From positions 62,001 through 126,000 of the forward strand of contig CAIXUG010000061.1 in the NCBI GenBank assembly GCA_903922605.1: a stretch of DNA of 64,000 bases, in the 5' to 3' direction. A model generated the notes under the pieces. The model had not been told where the DNA came from and searched no databases. It worked only from the letters and a program-made list of their open reading frames with translations. The DNA comes from an uncultured Verrucomicrobiota bacterium (GTDB lineage Bacteria > Verrucomicrobiota > Verrucomicrobiia > Limisphaerales > UBA9464). Below are positions 42,205 to 52,021 of the stretch, piece by piece. The position numbers and the translations under genes are program-made. Positions within the stretch are counted from its first letter, which is position 1; each line of letters opens with the position of its first letter.

Positions 42205-44106
42205 TCACTTCCGGTCAAGACACTCGCGGACGATCCGGGCCAGTTTGATCGGCGAGTATGGTTTGGCCAGAAAGCCGTCGGCATTGGTTTGAGTCGTCTC
42301 GGCGTTGTAACCACTTGTCAGGATTACCTTCAGGCCGGGATCTTCCGCCTGCAGGCGGGCGGCCAGTTCACCGCCGGTCATCCCGTCGGGCATGACCATG
42401 TCCGTGAGCAGCAACCGGATCTTGTCCCGGTTGGCCGACCATACTTTCAGGGCCGAGACACCCGAACCCGCTTCCAACACCTTGTATCCGCAGCGCTGCA
42501 GGACCAGCTTGGCCAGCGCCCGCAGGGCCGGTTCATCCTCGACCACCAGAATCGACTCGTTTCCGCGCGGCAGCTCGTTGGACGGGGTGGCCGCCGGGCT
42601 GGCCACCACCGGCCGCTCGGCCACCGGAAAATGGACATGGAACGTGGTGCCTTCGCCGACCACGCTTTCCACTTCAATCCAGCCCCGGTGCTGCTTCAAA
42701 ATGCCGTAAACCGTCGCCAGCCCAAGCCCGGTGCCCTTGCCCACCTCTTTCGTGGTGAAGAACGGCTCGAAAATGCGGGACAGATGTTCCGGCGCAATGC
42801 CGGTCCCGGTATCCGTCACACTCAGCCGTACATAAGCGCCGGGAGCGGCATCGGAACCGGGCGGCGGAGTTGCGGAATCGAGGGACACCAGGGAAGTGGC
42901 CAGCGTCAGCCTGCCGCCGTTGGGCATCGCATCCCGGGAGTTCACGACCAGATTCAGCAGCACCTGTTCGATCATGGTACGGTCCCCGCGCACGGGCGGC
43001 AGGTCGGGGGCGCAATCCGTCACCAGGTCGACATCCTCGCCCAGCAACCGCCCCAGCATGACCGCCAGATTCTGCACGATTTCGCGGAGGTCGAGGTCGG
43101 CCATCTCCATCGCCTGCTTGCGGCCAAACAGCAGCAGCTGGCGCGTCAGCCCGGCCGCACGTTCCGCTGTCTCGATAATCTGTTGGGCCAGCGCCGAGGC
43201 CTCGCTGTCCGGCCCGCCGGTGGTCTCCAGCAGCAGGGAGGCATTGCAATGGATGACCGTGAGGATGTTGTTGAAATCGTGGGCGACCCCGCCCGCCAGC
43301 TGGCCGATGGCCTCCATCTTCTGCGCCTGCCGGAACTGCGCCTCGAGCCGTTTCTGCTCGGTGATATTGCGGGCAATGGTGCTGATGCCGATAATCTTGT
43401 CCGCCCCATCGCGCAGCGGCGAAATGGTCATGGACACATCCAGCTGCTTCCCCTCCTTGGTAACGCGAACCGTTTCGAGATGACTGACACCCTCGCCTCG
43501 CGCCACCCGGGCCAGAATTTCCCGCTCCTCAGCCACCCGGTCGGCCGGAAACAGTTGCAAAATTGACCGCCCGACGATTTCCGAAGCGGCGTAGCCAAAG
43601 AGCTTTTCCGCACCGGGATTCCAGCCGGTAACCACGCCTTCGACGGTCTTGCTGATGATGGCGTCATCGGAAAATTCCACCACGGCGGCAAAGCGGGCCT
43701 GCATCTCCTCGGCCTGACGCCGCTGGCGGCGGGCCTGCCCCTGCGCCAGGGCCTGCGCAACCGCCGGTCCCAGGCGCACCAGCCGGTCCTTCAGCAGGTA
43801 ATCGGCCGCACCGTCCCGCATCGCCGCCACGGCGACATCCTCACCAATGGTGCCGGACACGAGGATGAAGGGGATTTCCAGACCGCTTTGGGTCAGCAGT
43901 TCCAGGGCGCGCAGGCCGCCAAACTGCGGCATGGCATAGTCGGAAAGCACCAGATCATAACTGGGCCCAAGGTGGGCCAGAAAATCCGGCTCCGTATCCA
44001 CACGCCGCCAATCGGGAGTGTAGCCGGCACGCCGCAGCTCACGCAGGAGCAGCTCGGCGTCGTCGGGGTTGTCCTCGACCATCAGGATGCGGATCGGCTT
44101 CCCCAT
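42205..44106 (-). CDS. Hybrid histidine kinase (REC-PAS-HisKA-HATPase-REC)
   Basis: 633 residues, no transmembrane segment. Receiver 1 (1-120, acceptor Asp56 in YDLVLSDYAMP), PAS (about 135-255, FGYAASEIVGRSILQLFP), HisKA with H-box LAGGVAHDFNNILTVI, ATPase with GTGIAPEHLSRIFEPFF and GKGTGLGLATVYG, and a C-terminal receiver (510-633, LLLTDMVMPDGMTG). Last gene of a four-gene signalling operon, 3 bp after the response-regulator gene. Output unknown; no DNA-binding domain is present in any of the four proteins. Confidence 0.94.
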   Translation of the reverse strand: MGKPIRILMVEDNPDDAELLLRELRRAGYTPDWRRVDTEPDFLAHLGPSYDLVLSDYAMPQFGGLRALELLTQSGLEIPFILVSGTIGEDVAVAAMRDGAADYLLKDRLVRLGPAVAQALAQGQARRQRRQAEEMQARFAAVVEFSDDAIISKTVEGVVTGWNPGAEKLFGYAASEIVGRSILQLFPADRVAEEREILARVARGEGVSHLETVRVTKEGKQLDVSMTISPLRDGADKIIGISTIARNITEQKRLEAQFRQAQKMEAIGQLAGGVAHDFNNILTVIHCNASLLLETTGGPDSEASALAQQIIETAERAAGLTRQLLLFGRKQAMEMADLDLREIVQNLAVMLGRLLGEDVDLVTDCAPDLPPVRGDRTMIEQVLLNLVVNSRDAMPNGGRLTLATSLVSLDSATPPPGSDAAPGAYVRLSVTDTGTGIAPEHLSRIFEPFFTTKEVGKGTGLGLATVYGILKQHRGWIEVESVVGEGTTFHVHFPVAERPVVASPAATPSNELPRGNESILVVEDEPALRALAKLVLQRCGYKVLEAGSGVSALKVWSANRDKIRLLLTDMVMPDGMTGGELAARLQAEDPGLKVILTSGYNAETTQTNADGFLAKPYSPIKLARIVRECLDRK

Positions 44107-44109
44107 CGT

Positions 44110-44562
44110 TCAGGCTCCTGGACGGGGGGCTTCGTTGAGCAGGAGCCAGTACATGCCCAGATCCCGCACGGCCGCCGTGAACCCCTCGAAATTCACTGGT
44201 TTCACAATGTAACTGTTCACGCCGAGCCGGTAGCTTTCCACCACGTCGCGCTGCTCCTTGGACGAGGTGAGGATGACCACGGGAATGGTCTTGGTGCGGG
44301 GATCGGATTTGATCCGTTGCAACACTTCCAGTCCGTCCACTTTCGGCAGTTTCAGGTCCAGCAGGATCACCCGTGGGGTATCCTCAATGCGGCGGCCGGC
44401 GAACGTGCCCTCGCCGAAAACATAATCCAGCGCCTCAACGCCGTCGCGGGCGATGTGGATGCGGTTGGCGATGTGCGCCTTCTGCAGGGCGCGTAAGGTC
44501 AGCTCGAGATCCTGTGGGTTGTCCTCCACGAGCAGAATTTCCACGGCATTGTTCTCGTTCAT
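44110..44562 (-). CDS. Single-domain response regulator (Rcp1-like)
   Basis: 150 residues. Receiver only: [20 protein letters not shown], acceptor Asp69 in [26 protein letters not shown] and [12 protein letters not shown]. The extended loop before the acceptor ([15 protein letters not shown]) is typical of Rcp1-type regulators that partner phytochrome-like kinases. It overlaps the upstream kinase gene by 4 bp. Confidence 0.95.
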   Translation of the reverse strand: MNENNAVEILLVEDNPQDLELTLRALQKAHIANRIHIARDGVEALDYVFGEGTFAGRRIEDTPRVILLDLKLPKVDGLEVLQRIKSDPRTKTIPVVILTSSKEQRDVVESYRLGVNSYIVKPVNFEGFTAAVRDLGMYWLLLNEAPRPGA

Positions 44563-45953
44563 TCAGAATTCCCCCTTTCCACGGTGAAATAGAAGGTCGC
44601 CCCCCGATCCACCGCTGACTCGGCCCAGATGCGTCCGCCATGACGGTGGACGATCCGCTGCACGATCGCCAGGCCGACGCCCGTGCCCTCGTACTCCTCA
44701 ACCCGGTGCAGGCGCTGGAATACGCCAAACAGCTTGCCCGCATAGCGCATGTCAAAGCCAGCCCCGTTATCGCGCACAAAATAAATGGTCTCGCCACTGT
44801 CCGCCTTGCTGCCGAGCTCAATGACCGCCGGAGCACGGTGGCGGGTAAATTTGAGCGCGTTGGTGAGCAGGTTGGACCAGACCAGCTTCAGCAGCGCCGG
44901 GTCTCCCTGACAGGCAGGCAGTGGGCCGACCTTCAGCTCGATGTTTCGGCCCTGCCTCTGCCAATTCAGGTCTTCCAGCGCGGCATTCACGAGCTGGAGA
45001 TTGTCCACCTCCCGCTTGGTCAAGGGGGTCCGGCTCAGCCGCGAGAAGGTCAGCAGGTCATCAATGAGGTCACCCATGCGCTGCGCCCCCTGCCGGATGA
45101 TGCGCAGGTAGCGTCCGGCCTCTTCCGGCATTTGCGGTCCGAAATCCTCGAGCAAGGCGTCGGAGAAACCGGCCATCGAGCGCAGGGGGGAACGCAGGTC
45201 GTGGGAGACCGAGTAGGAAAACGCCTCCAGTTCCTGGTTGGCCTCCTCCAGCTGCGCCGTGCGCTCAGCCACCCGTCTTTCCAGGTCGGCGTTCAGCCGC
45301 CGGACCTCTTCCTCGGCGGACTTGCGCTGGACCACTTCCAGTTTCAACCGGGTATTCGCCTGCTCCGCCAGATTCCGCGCCTCGACGGCATCCTCCATCA
45401 GGTTGAGCGCGGCGATTCGTGACGTGGCAAGATGGTCTTCCGCAATGCGCCGGGCCTCGACCTGTGCCTCCAGCTGGACGGTCCGTTCGTGCAACGTGTC
45501 CAGCATCCGTTCCTTCTCCACCCCATGCCGCTTGGCCCGGACGAACTCGGTCACATCCTCAACGTGGTGAACGATGTAGATCAGATGGCGCTGGGCATCC
45601 AGCACGGGCGAGTTATGCGGCTTCCAGTAGCGCTCCTCAAAGCCGCCACCCGCCTCCAGCGGACGCCGGATGTCATACTGTTGCACCGGCATCGTATCCG
45701 CCACGCGGCCATCGAGGACGCGGTGCAACGAGGCACGCAGGTTGCGCACTCCATCGGCCTTGGGATCGTCGGGGTTGTCCGGGAACACCTCGAAAATGCC
45801 TTTCCCGACAATCTGCTCCCGCTGGGTCATCGTCGCGCGGGCATAGGCATCGCTGACTGCGACGATGCGCAGGCCCGGGTCCAGCACCAGAATCAGGCCG
45901 GGCAAGGCTTCGAAGAGCCGCTTAAAGTCTGGGGTCAGAAGGGGGAGGCTCAT
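44559..45953 (-). CDS. PAS-domain sensor histidine kinase
   Basis: 464 residues, soluble. PAS (about 10-140, [31 protein letters not shown]), a long coiled coil (145-235), HisKA with [18 protein letters not shown] (phospho-His), and HATPase_c with [33 protein letters not shown] and [13 protein letters not shown]. It overlaps the upstream membrane sensor gene by 4 bp (ATGA), so the two are probably made in equal amounts. Confidence 0.94.
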   Translation of the reverse strand: MSLPLLTPDFKRLFEALPGLILVLDPGLRIVAVSDAYARATMTQREQIVGKGIFEVFPDNPDDPKADGVRNLRASLHRVLDGRVADTMPVQQYDIRRPLEAGGGFEERYWKPHNSPVLDAQRHLIYIVHHVEDVTEFVRAKRHGVEKERMLDTLHERTVQLEAQVEARRIAEDHLATSRIAALNLMEDAVEARNLAEQANTRLKLEVVQRKSAEEEVRRLNADLERRVAERTAQLEEANQELEAFSYSVSHDLRSPLRSMAGFSDALLEDFGPQMPEEAGRYLRIIRQGAQRMGDLIDDLLTFSRLSRTPLTKREVDNLQLVNAALEDLNWQRQGRNIELKVGPLPACQGDPALLKLVWSNLLTNALKFTRHRAPAVIELGSKADSGETIYFVRDNGAGFDMRYAGKLFGVFQRLHRVEEYEGTGVGLAIVQRIVHRHGGRIWAESAVDRGATFYFTVERGNSE

Positions 45954-47560
45954 GCCATTTCGGCGCGCGAAGTCAGGGTGGGGATCCCGGTCTCGGTCTC
46001 GGTACCAGCGGCAAAACTGAGCCGATAGACCTCCGGCCGGCCCAGTTCACCGGCGAGTTCGTTGACCTGGCGTTTCAGCTCGACCATTCGCATCTCCCGG
46101 CCGGTGGTGGCCCGGTTGAAGCGTTCGAGTTCCTCATTGCGGGTGCGGAGTTCCTCGACGTAGCGACGCAGTTCGGCCTCGGCGACCTTGCGTTCGGTCA
46201 CATCGCGGTAGTTGGTCACAATGGCCCCGACTGCCGGATCATCGAGCAGGTTGGTGGCCACGCCTTCGAGCCAGAGCCAGCGGCCATCCTTGTGCCGCCG
46301 CCGCCACAACACCGGGATTGGCTTGCCCGGGTTGGCGAGCAGCTGCTGGACGATCCGGCCCACGATGGGCAGGTCGTCCGGGTGGGTGTTTTCCAGACCG
46401 GAACGGCCCAGCAGCTCCTCCGGAGTGTAACCCTCGACCGTCTCCACGGCCGGACTGACGTAGAGGATTTTGTTCTCCGCATTGATGATCGCGATGCTGT
46501 CGCTGCCATGCTCGATCAGCGCCCGAAATCTTCTTTCGCTGCGGGCCAGCGCCTCACTCGCCCGGGTCAGTTCGGCCGTGCGCTCGGTTACCCGTAGCTC
46601 CAGACGTTCCTTGGCCTCACGCAGCCCTGCCTCGGCCTGCAGCCGCACCGTGTCCGAGGCGTGCAGCAGAACCGCCACCCACCAGATCACCGCCGTGAAG
46701 ATGAAGATGTTAAAAAAGGAAAACGACCAGCCCACCACCTCGACGTTGAACACCCCCATCCGCCGGAGCGCGATCCCCAGCAGGCCCGTGACCAGCGGTA
46801 TGACCACCGGAGCCAGCAGCAGCCGCCGGGCGACCAGGCTGCCGGCCGTGCTCCCGGCCAGCACCCGCATCAGGCCGCGATCCCGGTGGGCCGCGAGCGA
46901 ACCGGCCCCCAGAATGACAAACGTCACGGCGGTGAGCAGGGACATTGCCGTGCCCGGATACAGGGATCGCCATCCATAAAAGGAAGGCACACCGCACGCA
47001 TACCCAATCAGGGCGAGCAGCGCGATCCGCACCGGCACCATGGCGCAGACATCGGCCAGCAGGCGGTACTGCTGACGTCTGACATCCAGCAACATCAGGC
47101 TCAACCCGCCCAGAGCAAAGCCCAAGGCAGTCAGCACGGATGGACGCCCCGCCAACGCAGTACCCAGCCCCTCCAGGGTCTGTCCAAACAGCAGGCGATC
47201 CAGCCCCGGATCCCAGCTGAAAAGATATTCGGCCAGCGTCACAACGCCCAGCGCGGCCGTCAGCCCGGCCAGCAGCATTCCCGAGCACCGTGCCAAAAGA
47301 GAACCTGAGGCGGATGCCCGCAACCGGAGCGCGCCGCCCGCGAGGACAAAGCCCAACGCCGTGTTCGGCATGGTCAGAGGGAGGGTTGGAAAGACGCCTT
47401 TGAGTGCCAGGAATCCAAACTCCCACGCCGCCAGCGCGAGGAGTCCGACCAGAAACACCGTCACGCCAATCCCGCGGACGAACGGCTGACTTTCCCGCTG
47501 ATTGCCGCCCGCACTCATTGTCACAAGTGACGATGACAGGCGCTGATGAAGAGTTTGCAT
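45950..47560 (-). CDS. Membrane sensor with PAS domain, no kinase domain
   Basis: 536 residues. Seven or eight hydrophobic helices (about 28-300, from [19 protein letters not shown] to [19 protein letters not shown]) form a MASE-like sensory module. A coiled coil ([16 protein letters not shown]) and one PAS with PAC follow (about 345-465, [31 protein letters not shown]), then a further coiled coil ending at residue 536. HisKA and ATPase are absent, so it cannot phosphorylate on its own; the kinase downstream, coupled by ATGA, may serve it. First gene of the operon. Confidence 0.85.
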   Translation of the reverse strand: MQTLHQRLSSSLVTMSAGGNQRESQPFVRGIGVTVFLVGLLALAAWEFGFLALKGVFPTLPLTMPNTALGFVLAGGALRLRASASGSLLARCSGMLLAGLTAALGVVTLAEYLFSWDPGLDRLLFGQTLEGLGTALAGRPSVLTALGFALGGLSLMLLDVRRQQYRLLADVCAMVPVRIALLALIGYACGVPSFYGWRSLYPGTAMSLLTAVTFVILGAGSLAAHRDRGLMRVLAGSTAGSLVARRLLLAPVVIPLVTGLLGIALRRMGVFNVEVVGWSFSFFNIFIFTAVIWWVAVLLHASDTVRLQAEAGLREAKERLELRVTERTAELTRASEALARSERRFRALIEHGSDSIAIINAENKILYVSPAVETVEGYTPEELLGRSGLENTHPDDLPIVGRIVQQLLANPGKPIPVLWRRRHKDGRWLWLEGVATNLLDDPAVGAIVTNYRDVTERKVAEAELRRYVEELRTRNEELERFNRATTGREMRMVELKRQVNELAGELGRPEVYRLSFAAGTETETGIPTLTSRAEMA

Positions 47561-48218
47561 GCTGGCCCCGCTGAAGATGCATCACTTCCGGAAAATGCCG
47601 CCGAAAGGAAACCTCCGGGGGCACCGAAATGGAGAGCCGCGAGCGGCTCCTCAATGGTCACCTTGTTCGATTATTCTTCACCGTATTGCTGCTGATCCTC
47701 AACCGTCCTTTTCCTACCGTTTGAACTGTCGCCTGTCACGTTCCAAAACCGTCTGGCCACCCTCACGGCCCGGCCGTCAGTTTCCACCGAAACTGTTCTG
47801 TCAAAACGATATCCGCAGAAACAGAGTGACCAGATGACAATCATGTCATCCCCAAACGACGATTTGTCGAAATCTTCCCAGTCAGCGGCTCTCAGGAAGT
47901 CAACCTATCCCGAAGTAGGCGAACGGCCCAATCCCGGTTCGGTCGCTTCCCCTGCGAACCTGCTGCTGCCGTTTCGACGTGGAGCCAAGCCATCTCCCTT
48001 GATGCCTTTCCGGCCTTCACGTCCGGTCGATTTCACCACGAGCTCTTCATTCTGTATGACGGACGAAACCTGAGCGCACTTAACCCACGGCAAAAATCGT
48101 CACACTTACAAAATTCTGCTCGCTCCGGCCGACTGGCTCTCGCACGATTTTGTCCGCTCCGCCCTGCCCTGCCCCACTGGTCGTCCGACTGTTGGGGCAG
48201 GAACATCCAGCCCGGTTT
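47561..48218. other. 658-bp divergent intergenic region
   Basis: It lies between the sensor operon and the thuA-like gene and probably holds both promoters. One small perfect palindrome (gagccgc-ga-gcggctc, 47634-47649) lies 74 bp upstream of the sensor gene. An open frame at 47834-48073 has no protein-like character. Nothing else is recognised. Confidence 0.55.
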
Positions 48219-49175
48219 ATGCCTACGAACACACTTCGCCTCATTTTCTGCGCCTCGTTCAACCGATGGCGTTGGGCCGCCCTCGTCCTGCTGCTGGCGG
48301 TTTGTGCTCGCGAAACTTCCCTGTGCGCCGCCCCTGTCCGCGTCCTGGTCTGGGATGAGCAGCAGCCACAACAGCGGATGGCCTATTCGAACTGGCTCGG
48401 CGGCCAGATCGCCGAGCATCTGCGCCACCGGCCCGGCTTCACGGTGTCCACGGCGCGGTTGGATGATCCGGAACAGGGGCTTTCCGCCGCTGCGCTGGAC
48501 GGCTGCGATGTGCTCGTGTGGTGGGGGCATGTCCGCAATGGCGAAGTCTCCCCCGAGCGCGCGAAGGAGATCGTCCGGCGCATCGAGGCGGGCAAACTTT
48601 CGTTCATCGCGCTGCATTCGGCGCATTGGTCCGCCCCGTTCATGGAAGCGATGAACGAGCGCGCCCGTACGGATGCGCTCAAGCCGCTCTCGACCGCCGA
48701 ACGCGCCATCGCCGTAATCCACGAGACCAACCTCTTCGCCAACGTCCGCACAGCTCCGAAATACACCGAGCGCCTCACACCCGTCGCGATCTACCGCAAG
48801 CCCTTTGGCGAACCGGTGGAGATCAACCTGACCCTGCCGAACTGCTGCTTCCCGGCCTTTCGCCCCGACGCCATGCCCAGCCACATGCGTGTGCTGCTGC
48901 CCCGGCATCCCATCGCCCAGGGGCTGCCGGCCGAGTTCACCATCGCGCAGACGGAGATGTACGATGAGCCGTTTCACGTGCCGCCGCCGGATGAGGTCGT
49001 GCTGGAGGAACACTGGGAACACGGTGAGTGGTTCCGCAGCGGCAGCGTCTGGAATCTGGGAAAGGGCAAGGTCTTCTACTTCCGGCCGGGCCACGAACTT
49101 TACCCCGTCTTCAAAAATCCCGACGTGCTCCGCGTCATCGAAAACGCCGTCCGCTGGCTGGGCGAGAAAAAGTGA
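48219..49175 (+). CDS. Secreted ThuA-domain protein
   Basis: 318 residues from the ATG at 48219, with a signal peptide (WAALVLLLAVCARETSLCAA). The ThuA (class I glutamine-amidotransferase-like) fold shows VRVLVWDEQQPQQ, DVLVWWGHVRNGEVS, LSFIALHSAHWSAPF, GEWFRSGSVWNLGKGKVFYF and PVFKNPDVLRVIENAVRW. The ThuA family is linked to trehalose/disaccharide use and is common in Verrucomicrobia and Planctomycetes. Substrate unknown. Converges on the propeller gene without a clear terminator. Confidence 0.9.
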   Translation: MPTNTLRLIFCASFNRWRWAALVLLLAVCARETSLCAAPVRVLVWDEQQPQQRMAYSNWLGGQIAEHLRHRPGFTVSTARLDDPEQGLSAAALDGCDVLVWWGHVRNGEVSPERAKEIVRRIEAGKLSFIALHSAHWSAPFMEAMNERARTDALKPLSTAERAIAVIHETNLFANVRTAPKYTERLTPVAIYRKPFGEPVEINLTLPNCCFPAFRPDAMPSHMRVLLPRHPIAQGLPAEFTIAQTEMYDEPFHVPPPDEVVLEEHWEHGEWFRSGSVWNLGKGKVFYFRPGHELYPVFKNPDVLRVIENAVRWLGEKK

Positions 49176-49225
49176 TTTCCACCCCGCTCCCCTGCTCCCT
49201 TTTTCCCCCGCTCTCTGCTCAGCTT

Positions 49226-50515
49226 TCACCGCGGCAGCAACTCCACGCAACGCAGGCTCCCTTTGCCACTGAGGCCGTCCTGCACGTAAAGCCGGCCATC
49301 CGCATAAGCGGGATACGACCACGTCTTGCCGCTGACCTGGGCGCGCCCCAATTCATGGCACGCGCCTGCGTCCGCCGCGATCAGCACCGCCTGACCACCA
49401 TCGGTCTGCAGGAGCAGGTTCGGCCCAATCACCAGCAACGCGGCAAAAGTCGAGCCGGCGTCCGCCGTGAAATAACCATCCTTGGACCACGCCACGCGGC
49501 CGCTGACGACATCCACGCACACGAGGTTCTTCGCCGGACCGACTCCATAGAGGAAGCCATCGACCGCGACGGGACTGGTGAAGTTCATGGCACCTGCCGA
49601 ATTCGTCCACACCGGCGTCGCCTGCAACTGTCCCCCAGTTGACGCGATTTGCACCCCGATCAATCCGGCCTGATAGGAGCCGGTAATCACACGATCGTCC
49701 ACGACCAGTGGTGTCAGGCAGTTGCGCCCGTAATTCGTCTTCAACGGCACGCGCCAGAGCACGCGGCCATCGGCAGGCGCAAGGCTGAGCAGACCTTCCA
49801 CCGTGAAACACACGACCTGCTCGACGCCGGCGATCCGTGCGACCACGGGAGCCGCGTAGGCCGCAAGGTCATTCTGCGAACGCCATCTCACCGCGCCAGT
49901 TTGCTGGTCAAAGGCAACCACACCCGCGCCGTTGGTGCTGCCGACGCAGGCGATCAGAAGACCACCGGCAAGCACCGGCGAGCCGGTGTAACCATGCTCC
50001 GACGCACCGGGAATGACGCTGTCCTCGCCCAGCCAGGGTGAGCCGAAGTCGCGCCGGAAATTGGTCCGCCAGACCAACGCACCATCCGCCACATGACGGC
50101 ATTGCAGCTCACCGAGACATGACTGCATGTAAACACGGTCACCTTCCACCAAGGGCGTGCCCCGTGGACCATCGGGCCCCTGCTCGTCGTGCATCACGGT
50201 ATCCACATTGGTCCGCCAAAGCTCGTGACCGTCCGTGGCATTGACCGCATACAGCGTCTCCATGCCATTCTGGTTGTCGGCGTAGAAGACCTTGCCCGCA
50301 ACGACCACCGGCGAGGCCCACCCCGCCCCGGTCTTCAGCCGCCAGAGAACCGGCGGCTCCGCCGGGAGGGTAGTCAGCGGTTTTTCCTCCGCCGCCGCGT
50401 GGCCGGTGCGGGCCGGACCACGCCATTGCGGCCAGTCGCTCGCGTGAGCCAAGGCCGCCAGCACGACAAAGCCGCACAGGCTCCGGAACCGGGACGTCGC
50501 TCGCATGAAAAGCAC
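49226..50515 (-). CDS. Secreted PQQ-like beta-propeller protein
   Basis: 429 residues with a signal peptide (RFRSLCGFVVLAALAHAS). Beta-propeller blades with the PQQ-repeat pattern: DWPQWRGPARTG at the start, TLYAVNATDGHELWRTN, VVAFDQQTGAVRWRSQND, LAPADGRVLWRVPLKTN, VCVDVVSGRVAWSKDG. These pyrrolo-quinoline-quinone-like propellers in Verrucomicrobia usually lack the dehydrogenase active site and act as scaffolds. No PQQ-binding residues can be assigned. Confidence 0.9.
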   Translation of the reverse strand: MLFMRATSRFRSLCGFVVLAALAHASDWPQWRGPARTGHAAAEEKPLTTLPAEPPVLWRLKTGAGWASPVVVAGKVFYADNQNGMETLYAVNATDGHELWRTNVDTVMHDEQGPDGPRGTPLVEGDRVYMQSCLGELQCRHVADGALVWRTNFRRDFGSPWLGEDSVIPGASEHGYTGSPVLAGGLLIACVGSTNGAGVVAFDQQTGAVRWRSQNDLAAYAAPVVARIAGVEQVVCFTVEGLLSLAPADGRVLWRVPLKTNYGRNCLTPLVVDDRVITGSYQAGLIGVQIASTGGQLQATPVWTNSAGAMNFTSPVAVDGFLYGVGPAKNLVCVDVVSGRVAWSKDGYFTADAGSTFAALLVIGPNLLLQTDGGQAVLIAADAGACHELGRAQVSGKTWSYPAYADGRLYVQDGLSGKGSLRCVELLPR

Positions 50516-50670
50516 GTGGAGAGCGAGCGCCCGCTGACGCGAGGCGTCAAGGCGCGCGTCGTTTCATCGCGGCCGGCCCCTGATCGAATTCACCCAACCG
50601 GCCCGGCGCGTGCCACCCATAGCGAAAACTAAATCGGACAATCCGTCCCAAGGCGCGCATACTGGGCCGG

Positions 50671-51570
50671 ATGAGCTGGACCCCGCTTAACATCACCGTC
50701 CGTGTCGGTTGCAACCTCGCCTACCAGACCACCGTGCCCACTCCCGTGCTGTTCGTGCTCCGCCCACGGCTGGAAGGCCGCGTGCTGGTGATGCAGGAAA
50801 AGCTGTCGTTCGGCATCGGCCTGCCGTCATACGAGTTCCAGGACAGCCACGGCAACATCGCCTACCGCTCCATGCTCATGCCGGGGCGCAACGAGATCCG
50901 GCACGACGCGCTCGTCGCCGTCTCCTCGCTGCCGGACAGCCGCGACGTGCGGGGACCGGTTGTGCCCGTGGGTCAGCTCCCGCCCGAGCTGCTGCGCTAC
51001 ACGCTGCCCAGCCGTTATTGCGACTCGGACAAGCTCATGGATTTCGCCTGGAAGAACTTCGGGCAAATCCCTAACGGCCTCCAGCGCGTGCAGGCCATCT
51101 GCGACTGGGTCCACAACAACATCGAGTACCGCTACATGTCCGGCCGCGCCGACCTTTCCGCGTCGGAGGTGATCGGGCGGCGCTATGGGGTCTGCCGCGA
51201 TTTCGCGCACGCGGCCATCGCGCTGTGCCGCACCTTCAACTTGCCGGCCCGTTACGTGACCGGCCACCTGCCGGACATAGGCTGCATCGACCCCGGCACG
51301 CCAATGGATTTCCACGCCTACTGCGAAGTCTATCTGGGCACGGAGTGGTTCACTTTCGACCCGCGTTTCAACGTCCCGCGCATCGGTCGCGTCAAGGTCG
51401 CCCACGGAGCCGATGCGGTGGATGGCGCGTTTGCGACGATCTACGGCGAGGCCGCGCTCACCCATTTCCAGGTCTGGGCCTATCAGGTGAACCCGCAGAA
51501 CGTCTCCGTCGGCGACCCCATCGACCTGGGCAAGCGGCTGGACAGCACCCTCACTGTCCGGCTGGGGTAG
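50671..51570 (+). CDS. Transglutaminase-like cysteine protease-fold protein
   Basis: 299 residues. An N-terminal beta domain (Bact_transglu_N-like, NITVRVGCNLAYQTTVPTPV) and a transglutaminase core with the Cys-His-Asp triad: YGVCRDFAHAAIALCR, PMDFHAYCEVYLG and WFTFDPRFNVPRIG. No signal peptide. Such proteins are often peptidases or amidases and commonly sit with alpha-E and ATP-grasp genes, absent here. Single gene. Confidence 0.9.
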   Translation: MSWTPLNITVRVGCNLAYQTTVPTPVLFVLRPRLEGRVLVMQEKLSFGIGLPSYEFQDSHGNIAYRSMLMPGRNEIRHDALVAVSSLPDSRDVRGPVVPVGQLPPELLRYTLPSRYCDSDKLMDFAWKNFGQIPNGLQRVQAICDWVHNNIEYRYMSGRADLSASEVIGRRYGVCRDFAHAAIALCRTFNLPARYVTGHLPDIGCIDPGTPMDFHAYCEVYLGTEWFTFDPRFNVPRIGRVKVAHGADAVDGAFATIYGEAALTHFQVWAYQVNPQNVSVGDPIDLGKRLDSTLTVRLG

Positions 51571-52021
51571 TAGGGTGAGCGGATGCGTGAGGCGCGCCGC
51601 GGCAGCATACTGCTCCGAGCCCTTGCCCACCAAGTAGGACGGGCGTCCCGCCCGTCATCCATATTTTCCCCGTCGAAGCCTACCGTGGCCGATCCGAAAG
51701 AATTGCGAATTAGGCGAACGAAAGCTCCCTTACGTTCTCTCCGCTCCGGCCTTGGGCCGCCGTCGCAGTGGAAGAGAAATTGGAAAACGGGCGGGCCGCC
51801 CGTCCTACTAAGGAGCGCCCCCCATTTCCCCCTAGCCCGGCCCGCCTGCCTTCGCCTAGCTTCCGCGTCCTTTCGATGAACGGGTTTGACGACAGCGGTC
51901 TTAAGACGCCAGGCGACGCGCGGCATTGTGCCGGCGCGGTCCGCCTTGGTTCCTTCGTTCCTGGGTTGTTTCCCCTCCGCCTTCGCGTCTTCGCGCCTTC
52001 GTTGTTCTCCCTCTTTCTCCC
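51571..52021. other. 451-bp region upstream of alaS without a gene
   Basis: Contains the REPIN-like element at 51634-51808. Between it and the alaS ATG are about 210 bp with pyrimidine-rich stretches (cctttcgatgaac, ttgttctccctctttctcc) and no clear Shine-Dalgarno or hairpin. The alaS frame is open upstream of the ATG, but that part is not conserved. Confidence 0.6.
51634..51808. repeat. REPIN-like inverted pair of GTAG-hairpins (locus 3, upstream of alaS)
   Basis: The left unit is GTAG (51634-51637) followed by a perfect hairpin gacgggcg-tcc-cgcccgtc (51638-51656). The right unit, ending CTAC (51805-51808), is on the minus strand GTAGGACGGGCGGCCCGCCCGT. The arms agree over about 23 bp with one or two mismatches. 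The unit sequence is almost the same as at locus 4 on the other side of alaS. Confidence 0.85.

Noticed and set aside
47834-48073. A possible 79-residue gene in the 658-bp intergenic region
   Set aside because: No Shine-Dalgarno, Ser/Pro-rich composition and no helix pattern; likely chance.
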